This document shows, in pieces, positions 10,450 to 18,982 of a stretch of 27,790 nucleotides of DNA. A model generated the notes under the pieces. The model had not been told where the DNA came from, searched no databases, and saw only the letters and a list, made by a program, of their open reading frames with translations. The DNA lies in the IMG/VR virus record IMGVR_UViG_3300036985_003224, positions 1 to 27,790 of that record; one strand, written 5' to 3'. This stretch comes from a virus. Numbering within the stretch: the first letter of the stretch is position 1; each line of letters begins with the position of its first letter. Position numbers and translations under genes: made by a program.

Positions 10450-13121
10450 TTGGCTTCTAGGGCGGCGAGGCGTTTGCGGAGGGATTGCAGCTCGGCGTCT
10501 TGCTGAAACAAATAAAGGTAGGCTTCCTCTACACTGGCAAGCAGCGCATCGCTACCAGAGAATATACCGTGTTCAGCGTTTTGTCCGAATCGCGGAAGGT
10601 GCAGCTTCTCCTTGGCGAACGCCTCAACCTCGGAGAGCGGTTTCAGCCCGTCGTATTCCTTCGCGCCGTCCTTGTCGGCGTATTTGACGATGGAGCCGGT
10701 GGCCCACTTCTCAAAAACGTAGTCGGGGTTGGTGTAGGCTGTGTTGTTTTTGTAAATGTCGGCAGCGAAATTAGCCGTTCCCGCACCACGAAAACCGCCA
10801 GTTGCCGCACCGACCAAGACTTCCGTGAATCCCCCAGATGATTTTGTCACACTTCCGATAGTGGTATTTTCAATTCCTGATGTCGCGCTCAACGCGCCAG
10901 TGACCGCGAGGCCAGTGGAGGAAAAGGTGCCGACAACTGCACCGTCTCCGTAAATAAACGTATCCTGCGACCCATACAAAAACGCTTGTCCCACTGCTAA
11001 AACACCCACTTGAGCAACGCCAGCCGTGTTAGCCAAATCAATAAACTTTGAGTTAACTGAAGCACCCGTATTGGCAATAAATGCCCCAGCTGAAGTTGCC
11101 GTGATTGCACCCGTCGCGCTAATCGTCGTCGCCGCCACCGTGCTAGGGGTGGTAGCCCCGATTGCTGTGGCGTTTATGCCGGTGGAGGTTATTTTTGCCA
11201 CTGCTACCGCACCATCGATAGAAAATTGGTAACCTCCGCTTAGGCTATTTGCAGCAAACACCATTGAATCTGCTGCTCCCGTAATATCGGTATATCCTGT
11301 GCTGGTGGCAAACACCTGAGCATTGCCTGCATCGGCAATAAGCAGCACCCTTGCTCGCGCAGCCGTGCCACTGCTTGCGTTGGTGCATGATAGGCTGGCT
11401 GAGTCATTGAGGTTCTGCGAGGTAGCAATGTGTCCAGTGAACGTCCCCGTCGTTCCGCTAATCGTCGTTGCCGCCACCGTGCTAGGTGTGGTCGCTCCCA
11501 CCGTGCCGTTGATGTTTATGCTAGCCGTCCCCGTAAGGTTCGTCACCGTGCCGCTGGCTGGCGTGCCGAGAATAGCTCCGTTGCCCAGCGTGGCAACACC
11601 TGTAACGCCGAGCGTGCTGCTGAATGTGCCTGTCGTGGCTGCTACGGATGAGGGTGTGGTGGCTCCCAGCGTGCCGTTTAGCGCACCTCCTGTGATGGTG
11701 GGGCTAGTGAGCGTCGGCGAAGTCGAGAATACTAAATTAGTGGACGTAGTTCCGGTAGCCCCACTCGCGGTATATCCCGTGATATTATTGAAAGATGCGA
11801 TCCCCGCGCTGGTAGCGTTCGTCCCGCCTAGTGCGACGGTGACTGGAGCCGTAAGCGAGAACACCGTGCCAGTAAGCGTCAGCCCAGTCGAAGCGGTGTA
11901 TGATCCTGCGCCGCTAAATTGCGACCAAGGTAATGCCGTCGTGCCTAGCGTGCCGCCAGCATTTGCGGTGCAGACCCAACCTGTATCAGCGTTTACCGTT
12001 CCGGTCTCGATAAACACAAAAGCCGAGGTCAGCTCGTCCCAAGTATCCGCGTCGGTCGTGCGAGTCCATGCCCCAGCAGCGCAAAGGTAAATACCGTTGT
12101 TCTGGCTGAGCGTTTGATTCTTAACTAGCACGCGATTGCCAGCGATCAGCACGATCCCATCAACCGTCTGCGTCCCGCTAAGCGTGATGTCAGCCGTGGT
12201 TGCCGCAACGCAACTTGCCTTTGCATCTAAGCCCTGCGCCACCGTATCGACATACAATTTATTGGCAATGTCTGTCGATGCGGTCGGCGTAGTCGTAATT
12301 GTCCCGGCCGTTGCGGTCAGATTTGCAATCGTGCCAAGCGAGGTCAGCGATGACGCGGTGACGCCTGATGCCAGCGTAGCTCCCGTGAGCGTGCTAGCCG
12401 GAGCGATTACCACCGCAGTCGTGATCGAGGTCGTCAGACCCTTAGCGTTGATCGTTACAACCGGGATAGCCGTTGATCCGCCTGAAGTCCCTGCGCTGGC
12501 TACGCTCGCGAGCGTTCCTGCCGCTGTTACGTTCCCGCTGCCATCGAAACTCGGTGAGGTGTAAGCGAGATCACCTGTGATCGCAATCGTGCGACCAGTT
12601 GCAAGGGCTGTTGCCGTGGCCGCGTTACCAGTTGTCGAGCCGGACGATCCGCTGACGTTGCCGGTTACGTTTCCTGTGAGTGCCGCTGAAACTGTTCCCG
12701 CGCTAAAATTGCCGGACGCATCGCGAGCAACGATTGCGGATGCGGTGTTTGCGTTAGTGGCGGTCGTAGCTGAATTGCTGACCTTCAGTGCGGTTGCGAT
12801 AGTGTCTAGCTTGGTGTCTACAATGGCCGCTGACGCGCTGATGTCGGCGTTGACGATGCTCGTCGCTAAATTGAGTTTTGAATATGCAATAGCGGCGCTA
12901 GAATTTACGTCGGCATTAACGATAACATTAGCAGCAATCGTGGTTGCCAGGCCAACACTAGTAACGTCCCCGGATAGGTTACTGTTTGTCTGAAATAGGG
13001 CTAGGGCGGCCGCTAAAGTAGTACGCCGTTCACCGCCTACAGATGTGGCAACGTAGCCAACTACGTTATCTGATAATGCTGGTGATGCCTGGCTAGTGAA
13101 TTGGCTAAAATTTACGCTCAT
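10446..13121 (-). CDS. Large repetitive tail fibre protein
   Basis: 891 residues, extremely rich in Ala, Thr, Ser, Gly and Val. Fibre-type repeats are visible: LTGNVTGNVSG, and three related units opening GATTPS(T/S)VAATT. Residues roughly 285-410 contain a distinct domain (IANKLYVDTVAQGLDA, GNRVLVKNQTLSQNNGIYLC, AWTRTTDADTWDELTSAFVF), a widespread phage fibre module. The last ~100 residues change character (YADKDGAKEYDGLKPLSEVE) and end in a coiled coil (QSLRKRLAALEAK), as in fibres with a C-terminal trimerisation or chaperone region. It would bind the host surface. The block is free of the GCCGGC signature of the head genes, suggesting exchange. ATGA overlap with the next gene. Confidence 0.88.
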   Translation of the reverse strand: MSVNFSQFTSQASPALSDNVVGYVATSVGGERRTTLAAALALFQTNSNLSGDVTSVGLATTIAANVIVNADVNSSAAIAYSKLNLATSIVNADISASAAIVDTKLDTIATALKVSNSATTATNANTASAIVARDASGNFSAGTVSAALTGNVTGNVSGSSGSTTGNAATATALATGRTIAITGDLAYTSPSFDGSGNVTAAGTLASVASAGTSGGSTAIPVVTINAKGLTTSITTAVVIAPASTLTGATLASGVTASSLTSLGTIANLTATAGTITTTPTASTDIANKLYVDTVAQGLDAKASCVAATTADITLSGTQTVDGIVLIAGNRVLVKNQTLSQNNGIYLCAAGAWTRTTDADTWDELTSAFVFIETGTVNADTGWVCTANAGGTLGTTALPWSQFSGAGSYTASTGLTLTGTVFSLTAPVTVALGGTNATSAGIASFNNITGYTASGATGTTSTNLVFSTSPTLTSPTITGGALNGTLGATTPSSVAATTGTFSSTLGVTGVATLGNGAILGTPASGTVTNLTGTASININGTVGATTPSTVAATTISGTTGTFTGHIATSQNLNDSASLSCTNASSGTAARARVLLIADAGNAQVFATSTGYTDITGAADSMVFAANSLSGGYQFSIDGAVAVAKITSTGINATAIGATTPSTVAATTISATGAITATSAGAFIANTGASVNSKFIDLANTAGVAQVGVLAVGQAFLYGSQDTFIYGDGAVVGTFSSTGLAVTGALSATSGIENTTIGSVTKSSGGFTEVLVGAATGGFRGAGTANFAADIYKNNTAYTNPDYVFEKWATGSIVKYADKDGAKEYDGLKPLSEVEAFAKEKLHLPRFGQNAEHGIFSGSDALLASVEEAYLYLFQQDAELQSLRKRLAALEAK
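11118..11499. repeat. Near-identical ~41-bp repeats inside fibre gene
   Basis: Bases about 11118-11158 and 11457-11499 are nearly identical (sharing GCCGCCACCGTGCTAGG), and a more diverged third copy lies near 11636-11670. They encode the GATTPSTVAATT unit. The closeness at DNA level, despite spacing of about 340 bases, points to recent duplication or recombination within the fibre gene, which can change fibre length. Confidence 0.6.
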
Positions 13122-13122
13122 T

Positions 13123-13308
13123 TTAAAGTAGTGCTAATTTTTGATTATCAAAAGTTATCATTGGGATTTCATTTACTAGAGTAATTATGTCTTGTCCGAA
13201 ATCATATATTGGGCATAAGCCATTAGTCTGCGGTCTAGCTAATTCAGCCAGAGCGCTTGATGGTCTGGCTACCTCAACAAGAGATGCGTCGAGGATCTGG
13301 CAGCTCAT
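13123..13308 (-). CDS. Hypothetical small tail-region protein
   Basis: 61 residues (MSCQILDASLVEVARPSSAL ... PMITFDNQKLALL), mixed hydrophobic, no recognised family. It sits exactly in the gap between two tail genes: its ATG is four bases past the upstream stop (TAAttttATG) and its stop overlaps the fibre leader. Position suggests a minor virion or assembly protein. Confidence 0.6.
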   Translation of the reverse strand: MSCQILDASLVEVARPSSALAELARPQTNGLCPIYDFGQDIITLVNEIPMITFDNQKLALL

Positions 13309-13312
13309 AAAA

Positions 13313-13678
13313 TTAACTGTTTTCGATTATAACCGGCACGCAAACCGCAGCCTGGCCACGATCAAGAGTATAGACGTTGCCCGAATTAGAGCGCATTTTT
13401 AACGCCCAGCTTAGCACGTTTGATTCAGCCAAGTTAGCGGTATAAGCTGAATTAAGCGTTACCGTAATGACGTTGCTGTTGGCGCCACTGATGGCGATTT
13501 GGCCGGTCGTAGTGCTGACGCTGATGTTAGCCTGGTTATCTGGCAGATCTTGCCCAGGAGTCTTTGCCATAAACCAAATTGTGGAACCGATTACGTTTTG
13601 CGATACGCCATCAATAGCTACTGCGCTTTGAAAAACGTAGGTATCGCCTTGTATGATATTTAGGTAGTCGCCGGCCAT
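13313..13678 (-). CDS. Baseplate/tail beta-rich protein
   Basis: 121 residues, mainly beta strands with an immunoglobulin-like feel: GDTYVFQSAVAIDGV, STIWFMAKTPGQD, TTTGQIAISGAN, ITVTLNSAYTANL, LSWALKMRSNSGNVYTLDRG. This resembles the BppU-type N-terminal domain that many siphoviruses use to attach receptor-binding proteins to the tail tip. Located between the distal tail protein and the fibre, consistent with such a connector role. The assignment is by pattern only. Confidence 0.55.
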   Translation of the reverse strand: MAGDYLNIIQGDTYVFQSAVAIDGVSQNVIGSTIWFMAKTPGQDLPDNQANISVSTTTGQIAISGANSNVITVTLNSAYTANLAESNVLSWALKMRSNSGNVYTLDRGQAAVCVPVIIENS

Positions 13679-13698
13679 GTGATTAGTCGCTAAGTCAA

Positions 13699-15015
13699 TT
13701 ATGGGGTTACGGTATCGATGGCATCTGCCATCTGCACCTCATCAATTTCTTGCATTAAAATAGGCCCACTCCATGCAGATAGATCGGATACCTCGATTGT
13801 GGCAAAGCCAGTCGGCACGGCTATGATCCTGCCAAGCCATGACGTTGGATCGGTGTAAATTGTTTGCGTTGGTATATCAGCAAAAGTCGTGATGCCAGGA
13901 GTGACACCAGGTAAGTAAAATTCCTGCGTGCGCTTTACGGTGCAGATCTTTGGGCCGTTAACGTAACATGCATTGGCGTCAGATGAAAAACCGCAAGTGT
14001 CAGCAGCAAAGTTGGCACCAGGTACAGTTGTCAGATCTACCGTAAATGAATTAGTAGATGACGTTAGAACTGCACCTTTAGCTACGATGTAGTTACCATT
14101 CCATAAAACCACTTTGTCACCTACAACGCCACCATGAGAATTTGCATTTATGGTACGATTAGATGCGGGTACATTGTAAGTATCCGTTGCTGATCTGCTT
14201 TGAGCTAAAGTTGTATCTGGTGCCTGAGTATTGTTAAGATACGATGTTGTTTGCCGTCTTTGCAGCGTGTAAGTTGAACCAGATCCGATAATTTCTACAG
14301 TAGCTACGGCACAGTTTATATCATAAAGCGTGCCTGAAATAACCGTGATGCTAACCGCAGTGCTTGATGCAACTACGGTAACATCAAATGCGCCAGAGTT
14401 CATGCTTGCTCGAATAGTTGCAGCAGAGGCATTTAAGGTAAAACTAAAACCACCAGCGCTACTACTTCCAGTTACTGCTGTGCCAGGCAAACTATCTGGC
14501 GTAAACGAAGCACTAGTTATCGGCACAGTGCCGCCACCAGTCCCGCTGATTGTTGTGCTATTACTTCTAGTGTCAGCCGCTATTGTAGAAATTGATTGGA
14601 TGCTTATACGCGAAGTAAAAACATGCGACGTAACGCCCTCATCAAATGTTGCTGCAAAGCTAGTACCGCTAAACACATTATCCATCACCGGCCGGTTATA
14701 GTAGCGAGTTGATGGCAAAATTTGGTCTATAGGAATAGTTGACCATTTACGGCTAAAATTATAAATAGCCCCAGTTGCTTGCGCTATGCTTTCATCAACA
14801 AGATACGCATTGGGATTTGCCGCAAATACAGCATCACCAGGGAAAGTGTTAAGCGCTGCTGCCGGCGTATAACTACCAGCCAACTGCGCGTAGTTAGTCT
14901 GGTACTGTTTAGTTGTAGTATCCTTAGTAGGATTATTGAGAAAAGGAAAACTAACAACGGTTGCGCCGTTTTGTTTGGCCGATGTAAATGTGCCGTCTGT
15001 GTATGGTATGCTCAT
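13699..15015 (-). CDS. Distal tail structural protein, family unknown
   Basis: 438 residues, beta-rich and Thr/Ser/Ala-rich. The N-terminal ~130 residues (opening MSIPYTDGTFTSAKQNGATV) may be one domain; a middle stretch (about 135-240) of short Ser/Thr/Val strands resembles an inserted Ig-like or repetitive domain; the C-terminal part contains KICTVKRTQEFYLPGVTP and DPTSWLGRIIAVPTGFATIE. It overlaps the tape measure gene by ATGA and lies directly after it, the usual place of distal tail or tip proteins. No catalytic motif seen. Confidence 0.6.
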   Translation of the reverse strand: MSIPYTDGTFTSAKQNGATVVSFPFLNNPTKDTTTKQYQTNYAQLAGSYTPAAALNTFPGDAVFAANPNAYLVDESIAQATGAIYNFSRKWSTIPIDQILPSTRYYNRPVMDNVFSGTSFAATFDEGVTSHVFTSRISIQSISTIAADTRSNSTTISGTGGGTVPITSASFTPDSLPGTAVTGSSSAGGFSFTLNASAATIRASMNSGAFDVTVVASSTAVSITVISGTLYDINCAVATVEIIGSGSTYTLQRRQTTSYLNNTQAPDTTLAQSRSATDTYNVPASNRTINANSHGGVVGDKVVLWNGNYIVAKGAVLTSSTNSFTVDLTTVPGANFAADTCGFSSDANACYVNGPKICTVKRTQEFYLPGVTPGITTFADIPTQTIYTDPTSWLGRIIAVPTGFATIEVSDLSAWSGPILMQEIDEVQMADAIDTVTP

Positions 15016-16283
15016 GGGCCGGTAGGTGCGTTACGTAATGGCACTGTTAAAATACCTCTACGAGTTAATACATCCTCAATATTTTTAAGCGTTTGATTGC
15101 TTTGCTCGGCCACAGTCTGACCCTTAACTATTTGCTGAAAGACTTGATCAAATGCTAATGGATCACCGCCAAAGCCTTGTCTGGCAGTTTGCTCACCACC
15201 ACGGCTAAAGTCTAAACGTATGCCAGATCTAAACACTAATTCTTTTTCAGCATTTACCGCTTCCAAAATTAATCTAGCTACCTCAAGACTTTGGCCAATA
15301 CCAACATTAGACGGATCAGTCTGCATTACCTGAGCCTTAGCTCTATTTCTACGAGCTACTTCTTTTAAAGCTGCATCAGATGCCTCACCAAATTCATCGC
15401 CACCGCGTATGCCGGCTATTGCGCCAGCTTGCTGTTTTAATTCTACCGTAATCTTTTTAGATACTTCTAATCTTTCTTGCTCAACTTTTTTGGTATTCTC
15501 CGCAATTGATTTGGTAATATCGTAAGCTTGATTCTGTAATTTTATAATTTCTAAATCATCTTCTGCAATATGCAGATTATCTTTTTTAAGATCGGCAATT
15601 GATTGGTTAACATCGTAAAGATCGCGCTGATCACTTAAAATCTTTTCATCAATAGATAGTAGCTCGTATTTATCTTTTCTTGTTTTTTCAGTAAGTTTTG
15701 CAGCAGCCTCGTTTACTTTTTCGTAAGCAGCATTTTCTTTGTCTACTCTTTTAACAAAATCATCATGCGCTTTATCATCTCTTTTCTTTTTTTCTTCGGT
15801 AGCTTTCTTTTCTAACTCGGTATGATTTAAGAGTTTTTCTTTTAATTCTCTTTCCATACGATCCGCATCCTTAGCTGACTGATCCCGCTGCGCTTCTTGC
15901 TCAGCCGTCACGCCGCGCATGCGGTTTATCAAGCTACCAATGCCCTCGCCTACTTGCGTAAAAAAGCCTAGTCCTGACACTGCAGTAGATTGTAATGCTT
16001 TTTTAACTGAATCCCAAGAGTCTGCATAACGAGCAACGCTAGCCGTAGCTGCATCTACTGGCTTACCCATTTTCTCAAGTTCATCACGCACCTCTTGGGC
16101 ATTATTTAAAACTGCTTTAAAGCCAGCAATTACGCCGGCTACGCCAATGGTGTTAACCAAAGACGCACCGCCAAATCCCTTTAAACTTTTCTTTGTATCC
16201 TCAATAGCGTTATTGGCTTTAGCCATGCCGGCAGTAAAGCCCTCGGTCGTAGCTTTTAGAATAAAATCAATTCCAATGCTCAT
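15012..16283 (-). CDS. Tape measure-like protein (short)
   Basis: 423 residues. N-terminal IDFILKATTEGFTAGMAKAN then KSLKGFGGASLVNTIG is typical of tape measure starts, followed by a hydrophobic stretch (about 44-57, IGVAGVIAGFKAVL), then a long Lys/Glu-rich helical coiled-coil region (roughly 135-300) and a mixed C-terminus. Tape measure proteins set tail length by about 1.5 angstroms per residue, which would give a tail near 60-65 nm, short for a siphovirus. ATGA overlaps on both sides tie it to the upstream tail gene and downstream distal protein. An assembly protein with similar coils is a weaker alternative. Confidence 0.7.
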   Translation of the reverse strand: MSIGIDFILKATTEGFTAGMAKANNAIEDTKKSLKGFGGASLVNTIGVAGVIAGFKAVLNNAQEVRDELEKMGKPVDAATASVARYADSWDSVKKALQSTAVSGLGFFTQVGEGIGSLINRMRGVTAEQEAQRDQSAKDADRMERELKEKLLNHTELEKKATEEKKKRDDKAHDDFVKRVDKENAAYEKVNEAAAKLTEKTRKDKYELLSIDEKILSDQRDLYDVNQSIADLKKDNLHIAEDDLEIIKLQNQAYDITKSIAENTKKVEQERLEVSKKITVELKQQAGAIAGIRGGDEFGEASDAALKEVARRNRAKAQVMQTDPSNVGIGQSLEVARLILEAVNAEKELVFRSGIRLDFSRGGEQTARQGFGGDPLAFDQVFQQIVKGQTVAEQSNQTLKNIEDVLTRRGILTVPLRNAPTGP

Positions 16284-16918
16284 AGCTTTACCTTTTCTAA
16301 ATGTGTAACGGCCATAGTGTCGCTGGGATTAGTCAACGCCACGCCAGTAATTCTATGCATTGCTACGCGCCAATGCTGCCAGATCCTGCGCAAAGGCATA
16401 TCCATAACCTGATCGTAGCTAAATGAGTGACCGGCCGATGCCAGGGCATCGATCAGCATGGCCGGGTATGCGACATAGCTGGCGCTCATAACTTCGTTAG
16501 ATCCAGTCGGTGCATCCATAAAATTCTCATCCTGCCATTCTTTTACCTCCATAATAATCTCATGCGCAGACCCTGATCCTAAAACTTTACGCATAAAACG
16601 ATGCTGCTTGTAGCCGTTTATAAATGTACGCCATAAACTAAATTTAGGTGACTTAGGCGCCTTAAACTTAGGTGAGCAAAAGTATAGCAACTGCACGGCA
16701 TGGGCTAACATCTCTTGCTCATCATCAAAACGGCATGGCACTACAAAGCCATTGCGTGCCATTTCCAGCCAGATCAGCCGGCGAAGTGATAGCGGGTAGA
16801 CCTCAACGCCGCAAACAATCTCTAAACCGTCTAGAAATGCCGTATCTCTTACACGTGCTTCCTTTCGGCATGCGTCAGCGTAACCGGGTATCGCTACAGT
16901 TTGTAAGGTGGCAGACAT
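16280..16918 (-). CDS. Putative tail assembly chaperone
   Basis: 212 residues, mostly helical, with LSLRRLIWLEMARNGFVVPC (about 43-62), FDDEQEMLAHAVQLLYFCSP (64-83) and a C-terminal LRRIWQHWRVAMHRITG. Position between the tail-tube-like gene and the tape measure gene is that of tail assembly chaperones. No slippery site producing a G/GT-type frameshift product was found, and the gene overlaps the tape measure start directly by ATGA. The assignment rests mainly on synteny. Confidence 0.5.
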   Translation of the reverse strand: MSATLQTVAIPGYADACRKEARVRDTAFLDGLEIVCGVEVYPLSLRRLIWLEMARNGFVVPCRFDDEQEMLAHAVQLLYFCSPKFKAPKSPKFSLWRTFINGYKQHRFMRKVLGSGSAHEIIMEVKEWQDENFMDAPTGSNEVMSASYVAYPAMLIDALASAGHSFSYDQVMDMPLRRIWQHWRVAMHRITGVALTNPSDTMAVTHLEKVKL

Positions 16919-16938
16919 GGGCCAAGAGGCGCCATGCC

Positions 16939-17307
16939 TTAGTTAACTTTAGCCTGAAAGCCGAGGGTAGAAACCCATGGCCCTTTAGGTGGCTTAACCG
17001 TGCTGACCGATTGGATAAAGCAAGTCGTCAGCGTGCCATCAATGTTGACGTTAGGAATAACGCCTAAAGTGCTATTGGCAGCAGCCGTGGTTGGTGAAGC
17101 CGTATTAATCGATGCATACTGAACCTCAGCGGTGCCAGTTACCTGGCTAGTTACAGATACCGCGCCAGAGTGTGCGCCATTCTCATCAGAGATCTGGACA
17201 GTTTCGCTGCCCTTGCTGGTGGTAAAGCTGTTGCACTTATAGGTCACCGAGTTGATCGTGAGTACTGGTGAGCCTGTAGGAAATGAGCCGTCGACGTAAG
17301 TAGCCAT
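16939..17307 (-). CDS. Putative major tail (tube) protein
   Basis: 122 residues, all-beta in appearance: MATYVDGSFPTGSPVLTINS, YKCNSFTTSKGSETVQISDE, VTSQVTGTAEVQYAS, WVSTLGFQAKVN. Small beta proteins immediately upstream of the assembly chaperone and tape measure genes are usually tail-tube subunits. It has a Cys pair (C25, C96). The leader contains a partial Shine-Dalgarno-like cctccc on the wrong strand only, so translation start signals are weak. High copy number would be expected if this call is right. Confidence 0.6.
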   Translation of the reverse strand: MATYVDGSFPTGSPVLTINSVTYKCNSFTTSKGSETVQISDENGAHSGAVSVTSQVTGTAEVQYASINTASPTTAAANSTLGVIPNVNIDGTLTTCFIQSVSTVKPPKGPWVSTLGFQAKVN

Positions 17308-17337
17308 AGTAAGGGAGGTTTGAAGTTAGTCCATGCG

Positions 17338-17868
17338 TCAACTTGCTGGGAAGGACGATGGTGGGATAAAGACTGAAAGTGCGTAAGTTAACTGGGTCTG
17401 GATCTCATCATTCTCAGCATCGATGCCTTGCATGCTGGCCATAGGGGTAACGTAAGCCGTCTGGTAATACGGGATCGTATTAGCGTTAAGGCTGGCAGTA
17501 ATCTCTAGCATTCCCTGGCGCACGGCGCCGCGGAGTAAGCCATGATTCTGGCTGCTGTTAGATCTGGCCGTAACTACATCAAGTTGCAGACCAAACTCGT
17601 AATAGCTGTAGTAGTTGCTGGCTACGTTAGCTACGGTGACCGGCGATTCTTGAAAGCTTGATCCAGACGCACCGAGCCCTGTTTGGCCAAGCTTAACTTG
17701 CAGCCTGGGCGTTACGGTAAACTCGGCCGCCGTCAAGTTGCTACGTGGCGTTACGACCTGGGCAAAGACTTGGCCGCCTACGTTGATATTGGTAAAGTAA
17801 TTTTGAACAGCATTTTCATACTGACTCTCAAAATCGTATAACGTGGCAATATTTGGTGCTGCGCTCAT
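17338..17868 (-). CDS. Tail completion/terminator-like protein
   Basis: 176 residues. Motifs include YDFESQYENAVQNYFTNINV near the N-terminus, TARSNSSQNHGLLRGAVRQG (about 101-120), LEITASLNANTIPYYQ and the C-terminal ENDEIQTQLTYALSVFIPPS. This pattern recurs in uncultured phages at the head-tail junction. Position between the gp10-like gene and the tail tube suits a tail terminator or neck protein. Start overlaps the upstream stop by ATGA. Confidence 0.5.
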   Translation of the reverse strand: MSAAPNIATLYDFESQYENAVQNYFTNINVGGQVFAQVVTPRSNLTAAEFTVTPRLQVKLGQTGLGASGSSFQESPVTVANVASNYYSYYEFGLQLDVVTARSNSSQNHGLLRGAVRQGMLEITASLNANTIPYYQTAYVTPMASMQGIDAENDEIQTQLTYALSVFIPPSSFPAS

Positions 17869-18656
17869 GCTGCTAATGGGGTTGCTGATTCTGCTTTAGC
17901 CTTAGCTAAATTCATCATCCGATTAAAATAAGTCTGCATATCTGCTGCGCGTGAAGTCACAGCATTCCTAAGAATGCGTTGCCCTTCGCCGCCGGCATTG
18001 TATTTAGCCCAGCCAGTATCATTTACTACGCGAACATACGGAGCAGCGTCCATGCGGCCATCAACGATTGAACCACGATTTAAACCATGTCTGCTCATCC
18101 AGTTTCCTGATACCGTACCTCCAAAAGAAATGATGCCCATGTTCCAGCCGGCACGCGCCCAGCCAACTCGCTTTTTAATTTGGCCGATATATGATCTTAC
18201 TTGTCGTGCTTCTGGCCCAAGTGTAACTACGCCAAGATTACCGTTTTTGCCACGCCGGCCACGCCCCTTGCTCATTCTGTTTTGAGTATGCCAGGCAGTA
18301 GAAAAACCAATGGCTTTTGTGTTCCTTAATTGATGTTCATTACCAAAACTCAAAGCAGCTTTATCCCAAGCAGGCCGGTTATCGGTGCGTATAATCTTTC
18401 TCAAGTTTTTATTATCAAAGGTGTTTTGGCTAATTGGCTTGTAGATTGTTGTTAAATCACGCGCTACAGCAGCTTGCCCTTGTCCAACACTCCTAGGAGG
18501 TGTAAAATCTTGGCAGCGCTGGCTAAGTAATCGAGTCTGTACGGTCAGCGTGCCGTAAGCTGGATCAATGATCCCATCTTTCACGCCCTGGCGCAGGCGT
18601 TGCATAGCAGCTTCAAATGCTACTGAGTTTACCGTTAAGGTGACTTCATCGCTCAT
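17865..18656 (-). CDS. HK97 gp10-like neck protein
   Basis: 263 residues, very basic in the middle (SKGRGRRGKNG, RSYIGQIKKRVGWARAGWN). The N-terminus VNSVAFEAAMQRLRQGVKDG and the TRLLSQRCQDFTPPRSVGQG segment are like HK97 gp10-type neck or tail-completion proteins, which begin with a helix that includes several Arg/Lys and then a TPPR element. Located between the connector and the tail terminator-like gene. ATGA overlaps at both ends. Larger than usual gp10 proteins (about 110-170 residues), so extra domains or a different function are possible. Confidence 0.5.
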   Translation of the reverse strand: MSDEVTLTVNSVAFEAAMQRLRQGVKDGIIDPAYGTLTVQTRLLSQRCQDFTPPRSVGQGQAAVARDLTTIYKPISQNTFDNKNLRKIIRTDNRPAWDKAALSFGNEHQLRNTKAIGFSTAWHTQNRMSKGRGRRGKNGNLGVVTLGPEARQVRSYIGQIKKRVGWARAGWNMGIISFGGTVSGNWMSRHGLNRGSIVDGRMDAAPYVRVVNDTGWAKYNAGGEGQRILRNAVTSRAADMQTYFNRMMNLAKAKAESATPLAA

Positions 18657-18979
18657 GTTAGCTTTTTGAGCGTAAGGGTAAATGCCGGCTCGGCTGCTGT
18701 ATTAATGCCATCGATCTTCTCGATCTGATAAGTTACTGATCCATAAGTTACCACGCCACGATCAGCCGGGGTAAGACCGGCCGCCGTCCATTGCGGTTTA
18801 GAAGTAACAAGCATCAGCCCGGTAATCTTCTTTGTAGAAAATTCACCAAACGCATACTCAATCTCAACTTGATTAAATACGCCGATTAACGATGTGCCGC
18901 TATATGTAAAAGACTCCCCGAAAACTTCAGTGTTTTCAGAAAAAGCCTGACCAAATGCAGCTACCTCGTTAAAGCCCAT
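18653..18979 (-). CDS. Head-tail joining-like protein
   Basis: 108 residues, beta-rich: GQAFSENTEVFGESFTYSG, then VEIEYAFGEFSTKKITGLML, then GVVTYGSVTYQIEKIDGI and AFTLTLKKLT. This is the look of lambda FII-type head-tail joining proteins. It follows the head module and precedes the gp10-like gene, as expected. Start ATG is just three bases after the glycosyltransferase stop region and its stop overlaps the next ATG by ATGA. Confidence 0.55.
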   Translation of the reverse strand: MGFNEVAAFGQAFSENTEVFGESFTYSGTSLIGVFNQVEIEYAFGEFSTKKITGLMLVTSKPQWTAAGLTPADRGVVTYGSVTYQIEKIDGINTAAEPAFTLTLKKLT

Positions 18980-18982
18980 ATC

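Noticed and set aside
11323-12993. Long plus-strand frames opposite the fibre gene
   Set aside because: They are antisense shadows produced by the repetitive GC-rich-third-position codons of the fibre; their Val/Ala-rich content mirrors Thr/Ala/Ser repeats.
16200-16300. Programmed -1 frameshift producing a tail assembly G/GT pair
   Set aside because: No convincing slippery heptamer was seen near the end of the 16280-16918 gene, and the tape measure start overlaps its stop directly by ATGA.
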